DNA of 64,000 nt from Vibrio marisflavi CECT 7928 (GTDB lineage Bacteria; Pseudomonadota; Gammaproteobacteria; Enterobacterales; Vibrionaceae), in contig NZ_CAKLDM010000002.1 of NCBI RefSeq assembly GCF_921294215.1, forward strand, positions 310,001 through 374,000, given 5' to 3'. The translations under genes and the position numbers were made by a program. This document shows positions 20,796-28,765 of the stretch, in pieces; the first letter of the stretch is position 1; every line of letters starts with the position of its first letter. The notes below the pieces were generated by a model. The model saw only the letters and a program-made list of their open reading frames with translations. It ran no database searches and was not told where the DNA came from.

Positions 20796-22397
20796 ATGAA
20801 ATTTAGTCATAAGGTAGCAATTCCAACACTGACAGCAGTGTTTGGTTTTATGATTTTTATGATAATTATTAACCTTATCCTTTCTCACAACGAAGAAAGG
20901 GTAAAAGAAGTTAAGAATATTTACTTTCCGGTATTAGAATCTGCCACAGTAGCTAATGGTACGATTAAGCAGATAGAGCAGAGCTTTGAATCAGCGGTAA
21001 CTTTGGGCGAAGAAGATGCAATTAAATCAGCCGAAGCCTCATACAAAATCCTGCTAGAAGAGCTCGCAAAAATTGAAAGAATCTTACCAAGCCAAAAAAA
21101 TACGATTGCTAGTGTTTCCAGTGTCGCAGAGCAATATATGACACAAGGACGAAGTTTGGCTCAGGGAATCATCGATGAATCCATCGACATGAATCAAGTA
21201 AGGCCTCTTGGTGAGAAACTTAATGGGTTAAAAGTTAAACTAGAGAAAGATCTGCAGCAGCTAAAAAATAACAGTAACTCTTCCTTCAACCAAGTCATTG
21301 AAGACTCTCTCGAAGCTTCACAAAGTGCTAAGTCTTACGGTTTGTGGATCAGTATCATTATTATTGTTAGCGTGCTTGTAGTCAGTATTTATACCATTCG
21401 CTCTTCTGTTCGCTCCATTGTTAGGGTGAGCACTTCACTTAGAGAAATTGCTGAAGGAGAAGGGGACCTCACCGAGCGCATTGAATACAAAGGGAGCCAA
21501 GAAATTGAAGAATTGGTTCACTGGTTCAATGTCTTCATCGATAAACTGCAAACTAGTATTAAGTCGGTTCATGACAGTACTGCCGGCTTAGTTGAGATTA
21601 TTGATTTTCTAACTAATACGAGCTCCAGTACACAGCAATCTATATCGACTCAAGAACAGTCTGTGCATAGTTCTTCTGAAGCGATTGATGGTATGAGCCA
21701 AGTGGTTCACCAAATAGCCTCTTTTGCCGAGCAAGCATCAACGATTGCTAACGAGACGAATGAGTCAGCAATGACGGGTAAGCAGATGGTGAAGTCCACG
21801 TTGGATGTGGTTTCGCAGCTTGCGGATGAAGTGCAAAACACCTCGGAAACCATCAAAAGCTTGGATAGCCATTCAAGCAGTGTCAGTACCATCCTTGAAA
21901 CGATAGAAAGTATCGCAGAACAAACAAACCTGTTGGCTCTGAATGCCGCTATCGAGGCTGCGAGAGCTGGTGAGCATGGACGTGGCTTTGCGGTTGTAGC
22001 TGATGAGGTAAGGACTCTCGCCTCTCGAACCCAATCCTCCACGCAAGAAATTCAAGAAGTATTGACCCAATTGCAATCTTACTCTCGTTCGGCGGTAGAA
22101 GCGATCGGCCGCGGCACGTCAAAGGCAGAGGAAAGTGTCAGTCAATCTGAAAAAGCGGACAGTTCACTCAATGAAATTACAGAGAAGGCTCAGCAGATCT
22201 CTGAGATTAATGGACAAATAGCCACTTCAACAACAGAGCAAACCGAAGCATCTAATCGTATTCAAGCCAATATCGATGAAATAGAAAAAGTCTCGGTTGA
22301 AGTGCGTAATAACACAAATGAAATGGATCAAATAACTAATCAGGTGAAACTGGTTTCCGACCAACTACAAGTGGTTGTGAATCAATTTAAAGTCTGA
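20796..22397 (+). CDS. Methyl-accepting chemotaxis protein
   Basis: Transmembrane chemoreceptor feeding CheA/CheW. A membrane segment at about residues 10-28 is followed by a helical periplasmic domain of about 150 residues (four-helix-bundle type), a second membrane segment near 183-203, a HAMP domain, then the cytoplasmic signalling rod. The conserved hairpin tip is at about 371-405 ([20 protein letters not shown]). There is no CheR/CheB-tethering pentapeptide at the C-terminus (ends VVNQFKV). ATG 20796 has AGGTG five bases upstream; GTG 20790 is an alternative. It is followed 23 bases later by a porin gene, suggesting shared function. Confidence 0.92.
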   Translation: MKFSHKVAIPTLTAVFGFMIFMIIINLILSHNEERVKEVKNIYFPVLESATVANGTIKQIEQSFESAVTLGEEDAIKSAEASYKILLEELAKIERILPSQKNTIASVSSVAEQYMTQGRSLAQGIIDESIDMNQVRPLGEKLNGLKVKLEKDLQQLKNNSNSSFNQVIEDSLEASQSAKSYGLWISIIIIVSVLVVSIYTIRSSVRSIVRVSTSLREIAEGEGDLTERIEYKGSQEIEELVHWFNVFIDKLQTSIKSVHDSTAGLVEIIDFLTNTSSSTQQSISTQEQSVHSSSEAIDGMSQVVHQIASFAEQASTIANETNESAMTGKQMVKSTLDVVSQLADEVQNTSETIKSLDSHSSSVSTILETIESIAEQTNLLALNAAIEAARAGEHGRGFAVVADEVRTLASRTQSSTQEIQEVLTQLQSYSRSAVEAIGRGTSKAEESVSQSEKADSSLNEITEKAQQISEINGQIATSTTEQTEASNRIQANIDEIEKVSVEVRNNTNEMDQITNQVKLVSDQLQVVVNQFKV

Positions 22398-22420
22398 TTG
22401 ATACCACAAGGAGCAAGGAC

Positions 22421-23635
22421 ATGCAGTGGAGAATAGCAGTGGGGTTGCTAACTCTGGCTAGTGTGCCAATGGCGTTTGCAGAAGCGACTGTAGAAGAAAG
22501 GATTGAGATTCTTGAACAACAGGTTGCTAGCTATCAAAGCCAAATGGCGCAAGATGCCGAAGATGATGGCAAATTTACATTTGGTGGGTACTTAAGTGTT
22601 GGTGTGGGGTACGAAAGCCAACCTTATGACTACGATAGTATGGGCACAGATAAACGCTCAGATTGGGAACAACTTTCGTTAGTAGGACTACAGATGAACT
22701 ATGACTTTAGTGATAGTACGTCGGTAGGTATACAAGGTGTCGCAAAAGGTGAAGATGATTGGTCGGTAGAGGTAACGTGGGCCTACCTGAAGCATAGATT
22801 TGATTCGGGCATTACAATGCGTGCGGGCCGATTAGGTGTTCCTCTTTATATCTACTCTGATTTTATTGATGTCGGCTACGCGTACCCTTGGGCGAGAACT
22901 CCCGTTAATGTTTACGGTCTGATGCCTTTTACTTCATATACAGGGGTTGATGCGACCTATACGTTCGATTTAGATGTAGCTAGTTTACGTTGGCAATCTT
23001 TCTACGGAAGCACTACCTCGGATACGACATTCGGTGATACCGACTTTCCGGTTATCTACGGCTCTAATCTTACCCTTTACTATGACGATATGATGTTCCG
23101 TGTCATCGGTGGTAAAGCAAATGGGCTAACATTATCGAGTGGCAATACCACTTATCCAAACAGCTTTTTGATCAACAACAGTATCGAGATTGGTACTTTG
23201 GCTGACGACAATGCGTTCTTTGTCGGTACTGGCTTTTCCTATGATGATGGTGAATGGTTAGTTATTTCCGAGTTGGTTAGACAGTACACACAAGGTATGT
23301 ACCCAGATTGGAATACCGGATACATAACCTTTGGATATTATATCGAAGACTTTTTGCCATATGTCACCGCGGGCTTTATTCGTTCTACAGATGATGACTT
23401 GCGAGAGTCGAACTCGACTTCGCAGATCTTTTTCAACACCATGTATAACACTTACTCTTTAGGTGTGCGTTGGGACTTGTATGAAAACATCGCGTTGAAA
23501 GGTGATGTTACGCTTCTGAACAATTTCGGAGACACCAACGGTGCGCTACCGGGGATGGCGGCGAAAGCATTAGTGAGCGAGTCTGTGACAGATAGCCTTG
23601 TTATCTACACAGTTAGATTGGATTTAACATTCTAG
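22421..23635 (+). CDS. Outer-membrane porin-like protein with N-terminal coiled coil
   Basis: Probable beta-barrel channel of the outer membrane. A signal peptide ends at AFA (residue 20). A short coiled coil (VEERIEILEQQVASYQSQM) precedes about 350 residues of alternating aromatic beta-strands, and the protein ends in a C-terminal phenylalanine (VRLDLTF), the BAM recognition signal. It resembles trimeric anion porins of the OprP/OprO type only in layout. It lies between the MCP and a PstS-like binding protein with 23- and 7-base gaps. Substrate unknown; phosphate or another oxyanion is a guess from context. Confidence 0.72.
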   Translation: MQWRIAVGLLTLASVPMAFAEATVEERIEILEQQVASYQSQMAQDAEDDGKFTFGGYLSVGVGYESQPYDYDSMGTDKRSDWEQLSLVGLQMNYDFSDSTSVGIQGVAKGEDDWSVEVTWAYLKHRFDSGITMRAGRLGVPLYIYSDFIDVGYAYPWARTPVNVYGLMPFTSYTGVDATYTFDLDVASLRWQSFYGSTTSDTTFGDTDFPVIYGSNLTLYYDDMMFRVIGGKANGLTLSSGNTTYPNSFLINNSIEIGTLADDNAFFVGTGFSYDDGEWLVISELVRQYTQGMYPDWNTGYITFGYYIEDFLPYVTAGFIRSTDDDLRESNSTSQIFFNTMYNTYSLGVRWDLYENIALKGDVTLLNNFGDTNGALPGMAAKALVSESVTDSLVIYTVRLDLTF

Positions 23636-23642
23636 GAGGCAA

Positions 23643-24059
23643 ATGATGAAATGGTATTTCTTAATGTTTGCTTTTCTATTTGGTTTTGCAAACGTAGCAA
23701 ACGCAGAGATTGTCGTAATTGGCAGCAAAAATATGCCCGACTTATCTAAGTCTCAGGTGAAAAGCTTGTTTCTAGGTAAGTTAAACAAAGTTGATGGCGT
23801 AGATCATGTTCAGGTGTTGTACCTAGCCAAAGGTGATCCAACCCGTAAGACATTCAATAAGAAGATTTTGAAAAAGCGCGAAAATCAATTGAAGTCATAC
23901 TGGACAAAGATGATGTTTACCGGAGAGGCTAAAATGCCTGAAAGCGTGCCAAATAGTGCTGATATGATAGCCAGTGTAGCTAAAAGCTCTGACACGATTG
24001 GTTACGCAGATGCGACGAGTCTAAATGACTCGGTTAAGGTGCTCTATAAATTTGATTAA
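23643..24059 (+). CDS. Small PstS-like periplasmic substrate-binding protein
   Basis: Secreted 138-residue protein with a signal peptide ending ANA at residue 22. It resembles truncated phosphate-binding proteins (PBP-like, COG0226) in having the strand-helix opening EIVVIGSKNMPDLSKSQVKSLFLGK and the motif TRKTFNKKIL. It is about half the size of true PstS and no permease or ATPase follows, so transport is doubtful. It more likely presents a ligand to the upstream MCP or works with the porin. Starts ATG ATG seven bases after the porin stop with a good GGAGG site. Confidence 0.68.
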   Translation: MMKWYFLMFAFLFGFANVANAEIVVIGSKNMPDLSKSQVKSLFLGKLNKVDGVDHVQVLYLAKGDPTRKTFNKKILKKRENQLKSYWTKMMFTGEAKMPESVPNSADMIASVAKSSDTIGYADATSLNDSVKVLYKFD

Positions 24060-24086
24060 CCCCTTTAGCTTTATATTCAAAGGCCT

Positions 24087-24113
24087 AAAGAGAGCTTCGG
24101 CTCTCTTTTCTTT
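24087..24113 (+). terminator. Terminator after the MCP-porin-binding protein cluster
   Basis: AAAGAGAGC (24087-24095), loop TTCG, GCTCTCTTT (24100-24108), then TCTTTT. It closes the three-gene unit. Confidence 0.9.
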
Positions 24114-24219
24114 TACCTTCAAATCTACTGAATAAGATGGTCAATTTCTCGTTGTGTTTCTTCTACAGAATCTGACATACGCTAGCAAGGTGTCCTACAA
24201 AGTACTTAGGGAGAGCTTT

Positions 24220-24918
24220 ATGATTACGTTAAGACATAGCAATGAAAGAGGCCATGCCAATTATGGTTGGTTGGATACAAAGCACAGCTTTTCGTTCGGT
24301 GACTACTATGATCCGGAACATATGGGCGTCTCTGTTTTACGAGTGATAAATGATGACCAAATTGAGCCTAACAGTGGCTTTGATACACATGGACATCGAG
24401 ATATGGAAATACTCACCTACGTGATTGAAGGTGCGATTGAGCATAAAGATAGTCAGGGAAATCGGCAAATATTGAATGCGGGAGAGTTTCAACTGATGTC
24501 TGCTGGTAGCGGTATTTATCATAGTGAATACAACCCTTCGCAAACACAAACGCTTAGGCTTCTACAAATTTGGATTAAACCCAATCGTTTTGGTGAGCAG
24601 CCGGGCTATCAACAGAAAGCTTTTGGTAAGCAGTCTGGCTTCACCAGCATTGTGACACCAGAGGGCTTAGACGGCACGCTAAGTATTAAGCAAGATGCTA
24701 GGTTGTATCAATTGATACTTGAGCCGAATTCAAATGCGAAAATTGATACTGATTTTGACCGCAAACTATATGTGCACCATGTAAGCGGTGAGCAACTGCA
24801 TGTCAATAATGTTCTACTGCATGCTGGTGATGGCGCTCAACTTGATGCACAAAGTGATGTTGAATTCGTTAACAAAAGTTCAGAACCTATTGTCGCGTTA
24901 GTTTTTGATTTACCTTAA
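24220..24918 (+). CDS. Pirin family protein (YhhW-like)
   Basis: Bicupin of the pirin family. E. coli YhhW has quercetin 2,3-dioxygenase activity in vitro; the physiological role is unclear. The metal-site motif in the N-terminal cupin is visible as FDTHGHRDMEILTYVIEG, followed by GSGIYHSEYN. The 232-residue length equals YhhW. An upstream in-frame start at 24154 lacks support, while ATG 24220 follows GGGAGAG. It is a single gene, convergent with nanA. Confidence 0.88.
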   Translation: MITLRHSNERGHANYGWLDTKHSFSFGDYYDPEHMGVSVLRVINDDQIEPNSGFDTHGHRDMEILTYVIEGAIEHKDSQGNRQILNAGEFQLMSAGSGIYHSEYNPSQTQTLRLLQIWIKPNRFGEQPGYQQKAFGKQSGFTSIVTPEGLDGTLSIKQDARLYQLILEPNSNAKIDTDFDRKLYVHHVSGEQLHVNNVLLHAGDGAQLDAQSDVEFVNKSSEPIVALVFDLP

Positions 24919-24939
24919 GCAGACAACAGGCTAGGTCGA

Positions 24940-25830
24940 TTATAAAAAATTGGCTTTGCGCATGAGGTCGACAACGGCCTCTTTTTGTTCAGCCGTTAGT
25001 GCTTTCAGAGGTAGGCGGGGGTTACCGGCATCTATGTCGTGCAGTGCCATCGCCGCTTTGCCCGCAGCCACGCCACCGAACTTCACTAATACATCTATTA
25101 ACTTGAGAACACTATCCATCTTCTGGAGCACTTTGTTGTGTTCTCCGCGCTCAAACGAATCTATGATGGAATGGAAATGTTTTGCGGCATAGTTGTAAGT
25201 ACTGCCTACTGCACTGGTTGCTCCCAATGCTAATGCGCCGGGTAAGAACTCATCGACACCCCAAGGAATATCAAATTTGCCGTCACATGCACGCAAACAG
25301 CGTTGGTATTCATAAAGATCGTGATTGTTGAACTTGATGCCCGACAAGTTTGGAATGTGCTTATCTGCTTCGATGAGAAATTGTTCCATATCTAGATGCA
25401 CACCGGACATTGCTGAGTGGTAGTAGTAGAACCCTTTCGATGGTGCAGCTTTAGCGACTTCGGCGCAGTAGTTGACCAGCTCTTCGACGCTTGCTGGCTT
25501 AAAGAAACATGGCGCAATGACGGATGTCGCGAGAATATCTAAAGTGTCAGCATGGGCAGTAAGCTCTAATGTATCTTTGATACTCAGGGTTCCAGTGTGA
25601 ATAATAAGATCGAGTCTTCCTTCACTGGCTTTAACCCAACGCTCAGCAATGGCTTTTCTTTCGGAAACACTACAATGGATACCTTCGCCTGTTGTACCGC
25701 AAATATATGCGCCCTTCACACCCTCTTGAATTAGGTGACGAGCAATCTTGTCAATCTCTGAGAAATTCACTCTATCGTCAGAAGTAAAGGGAGTGTGTGG
25801 AGCAGCAATTAAGCCTGTGAGTTTTTTCAT
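24940..25830 (-). CDS. nanA: N-acetylneuraminate lyase
   Basis: Class I aldolase that splits sialic acid (Neu5Ac) into ManNAc and pyruvate; cytosolic. The TIM barrel shows the substrate carboxylate loop GTTGE (45-49), the tyrosine at 137 (FYYYHSAMSGVHL) and the Schiff-base lysine at 166 (GIKFNNHDLYEYQ), equivalent to the E. coli catalytic residues. The 296-residue length is normal. It is divergent from nanR, and together with nanE and nanK it gives the route to GlcNAc-6-P. NanR-like sites lie within 35-95 bases upstream of its start. Confidence 0.93.
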   Translation of the reverse strand: MKKLTGLIAAPHTPFTSDDRVNFSEIDKIARHLIQEGVKGAYICGTTGEGIHCSVSERKAIAERWVKASEGRLDLIIHTGTLSIKDTLELTAHADTLDILATSVIAPCFFKPASVEELVNYCAEVAKAAPSKGFYYYHSAMSGVHLDMEQFLIEADKHIPNLSGIKFNNHDLYEYQRCLRACDGKFDIPWGVDEFLPGALALGATSAVGSTYNYAAKHFHSIIDSFERGEHNKVLQKMDSVLKLIDVLVKFGGVAAGKAAMALHDIDAGNPRLPLKALTAEQKEAVVDLMRKANFL

Positions 25831-25860
25831 GTTGCCTCGCTAAGCATCATTCAACACTGA

Positions 25861-25877
25861 ATGAAGTAAAACTTCAT
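25861..25877. promoter_or_regulatory. NanR-type operator near nanA
   Basis: ATGAAGTAAAACTTCAT is a perfect 7+3+7 palindrome 31 bases upstream of the nanA start. Its core GAAGTAAAACTTC matches the motif repeated upstream of nanR and nanE. A weaker copy, GGAGTTATATTTC, lies at 25911-25923. Confidence 0.65.
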
Positions 25878-26041
25878 TTATGAAATAAATATGGAGTTTG
25901 GCAATGGTATGGAGTTATATTTCACGCTGCAAGAGCAATTTGTCCACAAAAGTTATTTCTGTGAGGTGTAGCGGATACGATATTAGGTGAATCCATTCAA
26001 TTAACAGCGAATAGCAAGCTAAATTTTGATAGCAACTCAAT

Positions 26042-26054
26042 GGAGTATTACTTC
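26042..26054. promoter_or_regulatory. NanR-type operator upstream of nanR
   Basis: GGAGTATTACTTC matches the consensus GGAGTAATACTTC drawn from the other copies, 62 bases ahead of the nanR start, suggesting autoregulation. Confidence 0.65.
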
Positions 26055-26115
26055 ATTTTGCTGAAGAATGCGCTAAGATGTGTGCAAATATGCCTGTTAA
26101 CTAGAGAGCGACAAG

Positions 26116-26982
26116 ATGTCACAGCAGCAGACTAAAGCTGGCAATATCATTTACACTATTGGGAGCCTGTACAACAGCTTAACTCCATCATCAAAGCGCA
26201 TTGCTGACTATGTTGTATCAAACCCTGAGCAAATTAGTAAGCTTTCTATTGCCGGGCTCTCGCAAACGGTTAACGCTGGTGATGCGACCATCATTCGCTT
26301 TTGTCGCACACTAGGTTTTAAAGGTTATCAAGATTTTAAGTTAGAGCTCGCGGTTGAGGTCTCTACTTCAGAAGTTGTCGATTCATCTATCCTTGATACC
26401 GATATTACCTCGGATGATAGCGTCGAGATTCTAGGTAAAAAATTACAATCTGCAATAGGCAACGTGCTTTCAGAGACGCTAATGTTAGTCGACTCAAGCC
26501 AGTTAGAAGCAGCTGCATCTTCGCTAATGCAAGCGAATTCCGTCTACTTTTTTGGTGTGGGCTCTTCAGGGATCAGCGCTGAAAGTGCAAAGTATAAATA
26601 CATGAGAATTGGCCTAAATGTTGATGCATTTTCTAACAATCATTTCATGTACATCAAAGCATCATTACTGCAGCCGGGCGATGTGGCCATTGGTATCAGT
26701 CACTCAGGGGAATCAGCTGAAACGACCAAGGCATTGAAGTTAGCTAAGAACAATGGTGCAACGACGATAGCTATTACTCACAACCCTCGCTCCACAATGG
26801 CTGAGTATGCAGACAATGTTTTAGTCAATGGCAATAACCAAGGGCAGTTGCAAGGAGATTCTATTGGTACAAAAGTTTCGCAGCTATTCGTCCTTGATTT
26901 ACTCTATACGTTGCTCGTTCAAAGAGACATGTCTGGCACTATGGTGAATAAGCTGAAAACAACGCAAGCCATCTCTGACTAG
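26116..26982 (+). CDS. nanR: RpiR-family transcriptional regulator of sialic acid genes
   Basis: DNA-binding repressor with an N-terminal RpiR-type helix-turn-helix (residues about 10-85; VNAGDATIIRFCRTLGFKGYQDFK) and a C-terminal SIS sugar-phosphate-binding domain (about 120-265; GVGSSGISAESAKYKY and ISHSGESAETTKAL). In Vibrio vulnificus the homologous NanR senses ManNAc-6-P. This is unrelated to the GntR-type NanR of E. coli. It stands between divergent nanA and downstream nanE, and similar half-sites occur upstream of all three genes. The name is by context and domain match. Confidence 0.88.
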   Translation: MSQQQTKAGNIIYTIGSLYNSLTPSSKRIADYVVSNPEQISKLSIAGLSQTVNAGDATIIRFCRTLGFKGYQDFKLELAVEVSTSEVVDSSILDTDITSDDSVEILGKKLQSAIGNVLSETLMLVDSSQLEAAASSLMQANSVYFFGVGSSGISAESAKYKYMRIGLNVDAFSNNHFMYIKASLLQPGDVAIGISHSGESAETTKALKLAKNNGATTIAITHNPRSTMAEYADNVLVNGNNQGQLQGDSIGTKVSQLFVLDLLYTLLVQRDMSGTMVNKLKTTQAISD

Positions 26983-27017
26983 TACGTACTCCTAACCCTC
27001 TACGCATTATCCCGCTC

Positions 27018-27051
27018 TGAAATATTGCAGCGATCACATTGCAATATTTCA
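27018..27051. terminator. Long inverted repeat after nanR
   Basis: TGAAATATTGCA (27018-27029) and TGCAATATTTCA (27040-27051) form a perfect 12-bp stem over a 10-base loop that contains GATCACA, a possible CRP half-site. It follows nanR by 35 bases and may end its transcript or act as an operator for nanE; it lacks a clean T-run. Confidence 0.5.
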
Positions 27052-27087
27052 TTTGAGATTTAGATCTCCATTTTAAAATCAAAACTT

Positions 27088-27157
27088 GAAGTATTACTCC
27101 GATCGGTAAGAATGGAGTAATACTTTGTTATTTTAACTTTAAATGGAGCAATACTGT
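27088..27157. promoter_or_regulatory. Triple NanR-type operator upstream of nanE
   Basis: Three copies of one motif: GAAGTATTACTCC (27088-27100), its inverted partner GGAGTAATACTTT (27114-27126) and GGAGCAATACTGT (27145-27157). The last includes the TGGAG ribosome site and ends one base before the nanE ATG. The inverted pair spaced by 13 bases suggests a tetrameric or looped repressor. Confidence 0.7.
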
Positions 27158-27158
27158 T

Positions 27159-27869
27159 ATGAGTAAGGTTAGAAGTCAGTATCTAGAGGTACTTACTCAG
27201 GGATTCGTATCGTCATGCCAACCAGTCGATGATGGGCCAATGGATAGCCCTGAAATTGTTGCCGCTATGGCTCAGGCTAGCGTCGCTGGTGGAGCTGTTG
27301 CTCTTCGTATCGAAGGTGTGGAGAACCTCAAAGCAGTTCGCCCTCATGTTTCAGTACCCATCATCGGTATCATCAAGCGCGATTTAGTCGACTCCCAAGT
27401 TCGTATTACACCGTTCGTAGAAGACGTGGTCGAGTTGAAAGAAGCAGGCGCTGATATCATTGCCATTGATGCCACAGATAGAGAGCGCCCAGTTTCAATT
27501 AAGTTACTTGTTGAAAAAATCCATGAGCTAGGTTGTATAGCAATGGCTGATTGTTCCAACTTAGCAGAAGGGCGTTACGCTCATTCGATTGGTGTAGAGG
27601 TTATTGGCAGCACTCTATCTGGATATGTATCCGGCACGATACCAAATAACCCGGACTTTGCATTGGTTCGAGAGTTAGCTGAACACGGGTGTTTTGTTAT
27701 GGCTGAAGGTCGCTACAACTCGCCAGAGCTGGCGGCACAAGCGATAAAAATGGGAGCAAGTAGTGTGACTGTTGGCTCTGCGATTACACGTATCGAACAC
27801 ATTTGCCAGTGGTTTGAATCGTCGATCCAGCAAGCGCATAAAGAGGTCGAAGAATGTCTACCTGCTTAG
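27159..27869 (+). CDS. nanE: N-acetylmannosamine-6-phosphate 2-epimerase
   Basis: Converts ManNAc-6-P to GlcNAc-6-P, the last dedicated step of sialic acid catabolism; cytosolic TIM barrel. Family motifs are seen: GGAVALRIEGVENLKAVR, IIGIIKRD, DIIAIDATDRERP with the catalytic Lys/Asp region, and FVMAEGRYNSPE. The 236 residues match E. coli NanE (229). Its ribosome site lies within a NanR-type half-site. It overlaps nanK by 16 bases, so the two are translationally coupled. Confidence 0.94.
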   Translation: MSKVRSQYLEVLTQGFVSSCQPVDDGPMDSPEIVAAMAQASVAGGAVALRIEGVENLKAVRPHVSVPIIGIIKRDLVDSQVRITPFVEDVVELKEAGADIIAIDATDRERPVSIKLLVEKIHELGCIAMADCSNLAEGRYAHSIGVEVIGSTLSGYVSGTIPNNPDFALVRELAEHGCFVMAEGRYNSPELAAQAIKMGASSVTVGSAITRIEHICQWFESSIQQAHKEVEECLPA

Positions 27870-28741
27870 CATTAGATATTGGTGGAACCAAAATTGCTGT
27901 AGCCATAGTTCAAAAGGGGCGTGTGGAGGAAAGAACGCAAATCCAAACCCCTTCGTCTCAACAGCCTACGCAATTGGCAGAATCGCTTCAACGCCTTATT
28001 TTTTCATGGAAAGATAAGGCTGACTATGTCGCAGTGGCATCGACTGGGATCATTGATGGTGGGGAATTGGTTGCATTAAACCCAGCAAACCTCGGTGGCC
28101 TCAATCATTTTCCTTTGCGTTCCACAATTGAAGAACTAAGTGGCAAACCGACCGCCGTGATTAATGATGCTCAAGCTGCCGCATGGGCAGAGTATCAATC
28201 TATCTCTCAACCTGTATCAGAAATGGCATTCATTACTGTCTCTACAGGAGTCGGTGGAGGTTTAATCGTTAATGGAGAGCTGGTCATTGGCAAGCATGGG
28301 ATTGCGGGGCATATCGGTCACACACTAGCGGATCCTAACGGGCCCTTGTGTGGATGTGGCAGAAAAGGTTGCTTAGAGAGCATTGCTTCAGGAAGAGCAA
28401 TAGCAGCCGCAGGTCAAGAACACTTTGGCGATAAGTGTACAGGCAAGACGGTATTCGAGCATTTTGAACATGGTGATCTGCAAGCTAAGAAAATTGTCTC
28501 CCTTTCTGCTCAAGCGTTAGCAAATACAGTGGCTAACCTGAAAATTTCTTTCGATGTGCAAGTCGTCGTTCTTGGAGGAAGCATTGGCTTAGCTCCCGGT
28601 TACTTGCCATTGGTTCAAAGTTTTTTATCCAAAATGCCTGACGCTTACCAAGTGAAGCTTACCCACGCACTGAACGGAGCAGATGCTGGGCTAATAGGCG
28701 TTGCCTCTTGGGCGGCTAGGCAGTTAAACAACGACGTGTAA
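27854..28741 (+). CDS. nanK: N-acetylmannosamine kinase (ROK family)
   Basis: Phosphorylates ManNAc from the NanA reaction; cytosolic. The N-terminal phosphate loop LDIGGTKIAVAIV, the catalytic aspartate in VINDAQAAAWAE, and the ROK zinc site CGCGRKGCLESIASG (with upstream GHIGH) are all present. The length of 295 fits the family. The start overlaps the end of nanE by 16 bases. Within the ROK family glucokinase or NagK are alternatives, but position between nanE and a sialic-acid-type symporter makes NanK the best call. Confidence 0.92.
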   Translation: MSTCLALDIGGTKIAVAIVQKGRVEERTQIQTPSSQQPTQLAESLQRLIFSWKDKADYVAVASTGIIDGGELVALNPANLGGLNHFPLRSTIEELSGKPTAVINDAQAAAWAEYQSISQPVSEMAFITVSTGVGGGLIVNGELVIGKHGIAGHIGHTLADPNGPLCGCGRKGCLESIASGRAIAAAGQEHFGDKCTGKTVFEHFEHGDLQAKKIVSLSAQALANTVANLKISFDVQVVVLGGSIGLAPGYLPLVQSFLSKMPDAYQVKLTHALNGADAGLIGVASWAARQLNNDV

Positions 28742-28765
28742 CCTCTACAACAAAAGGCTTATCTT

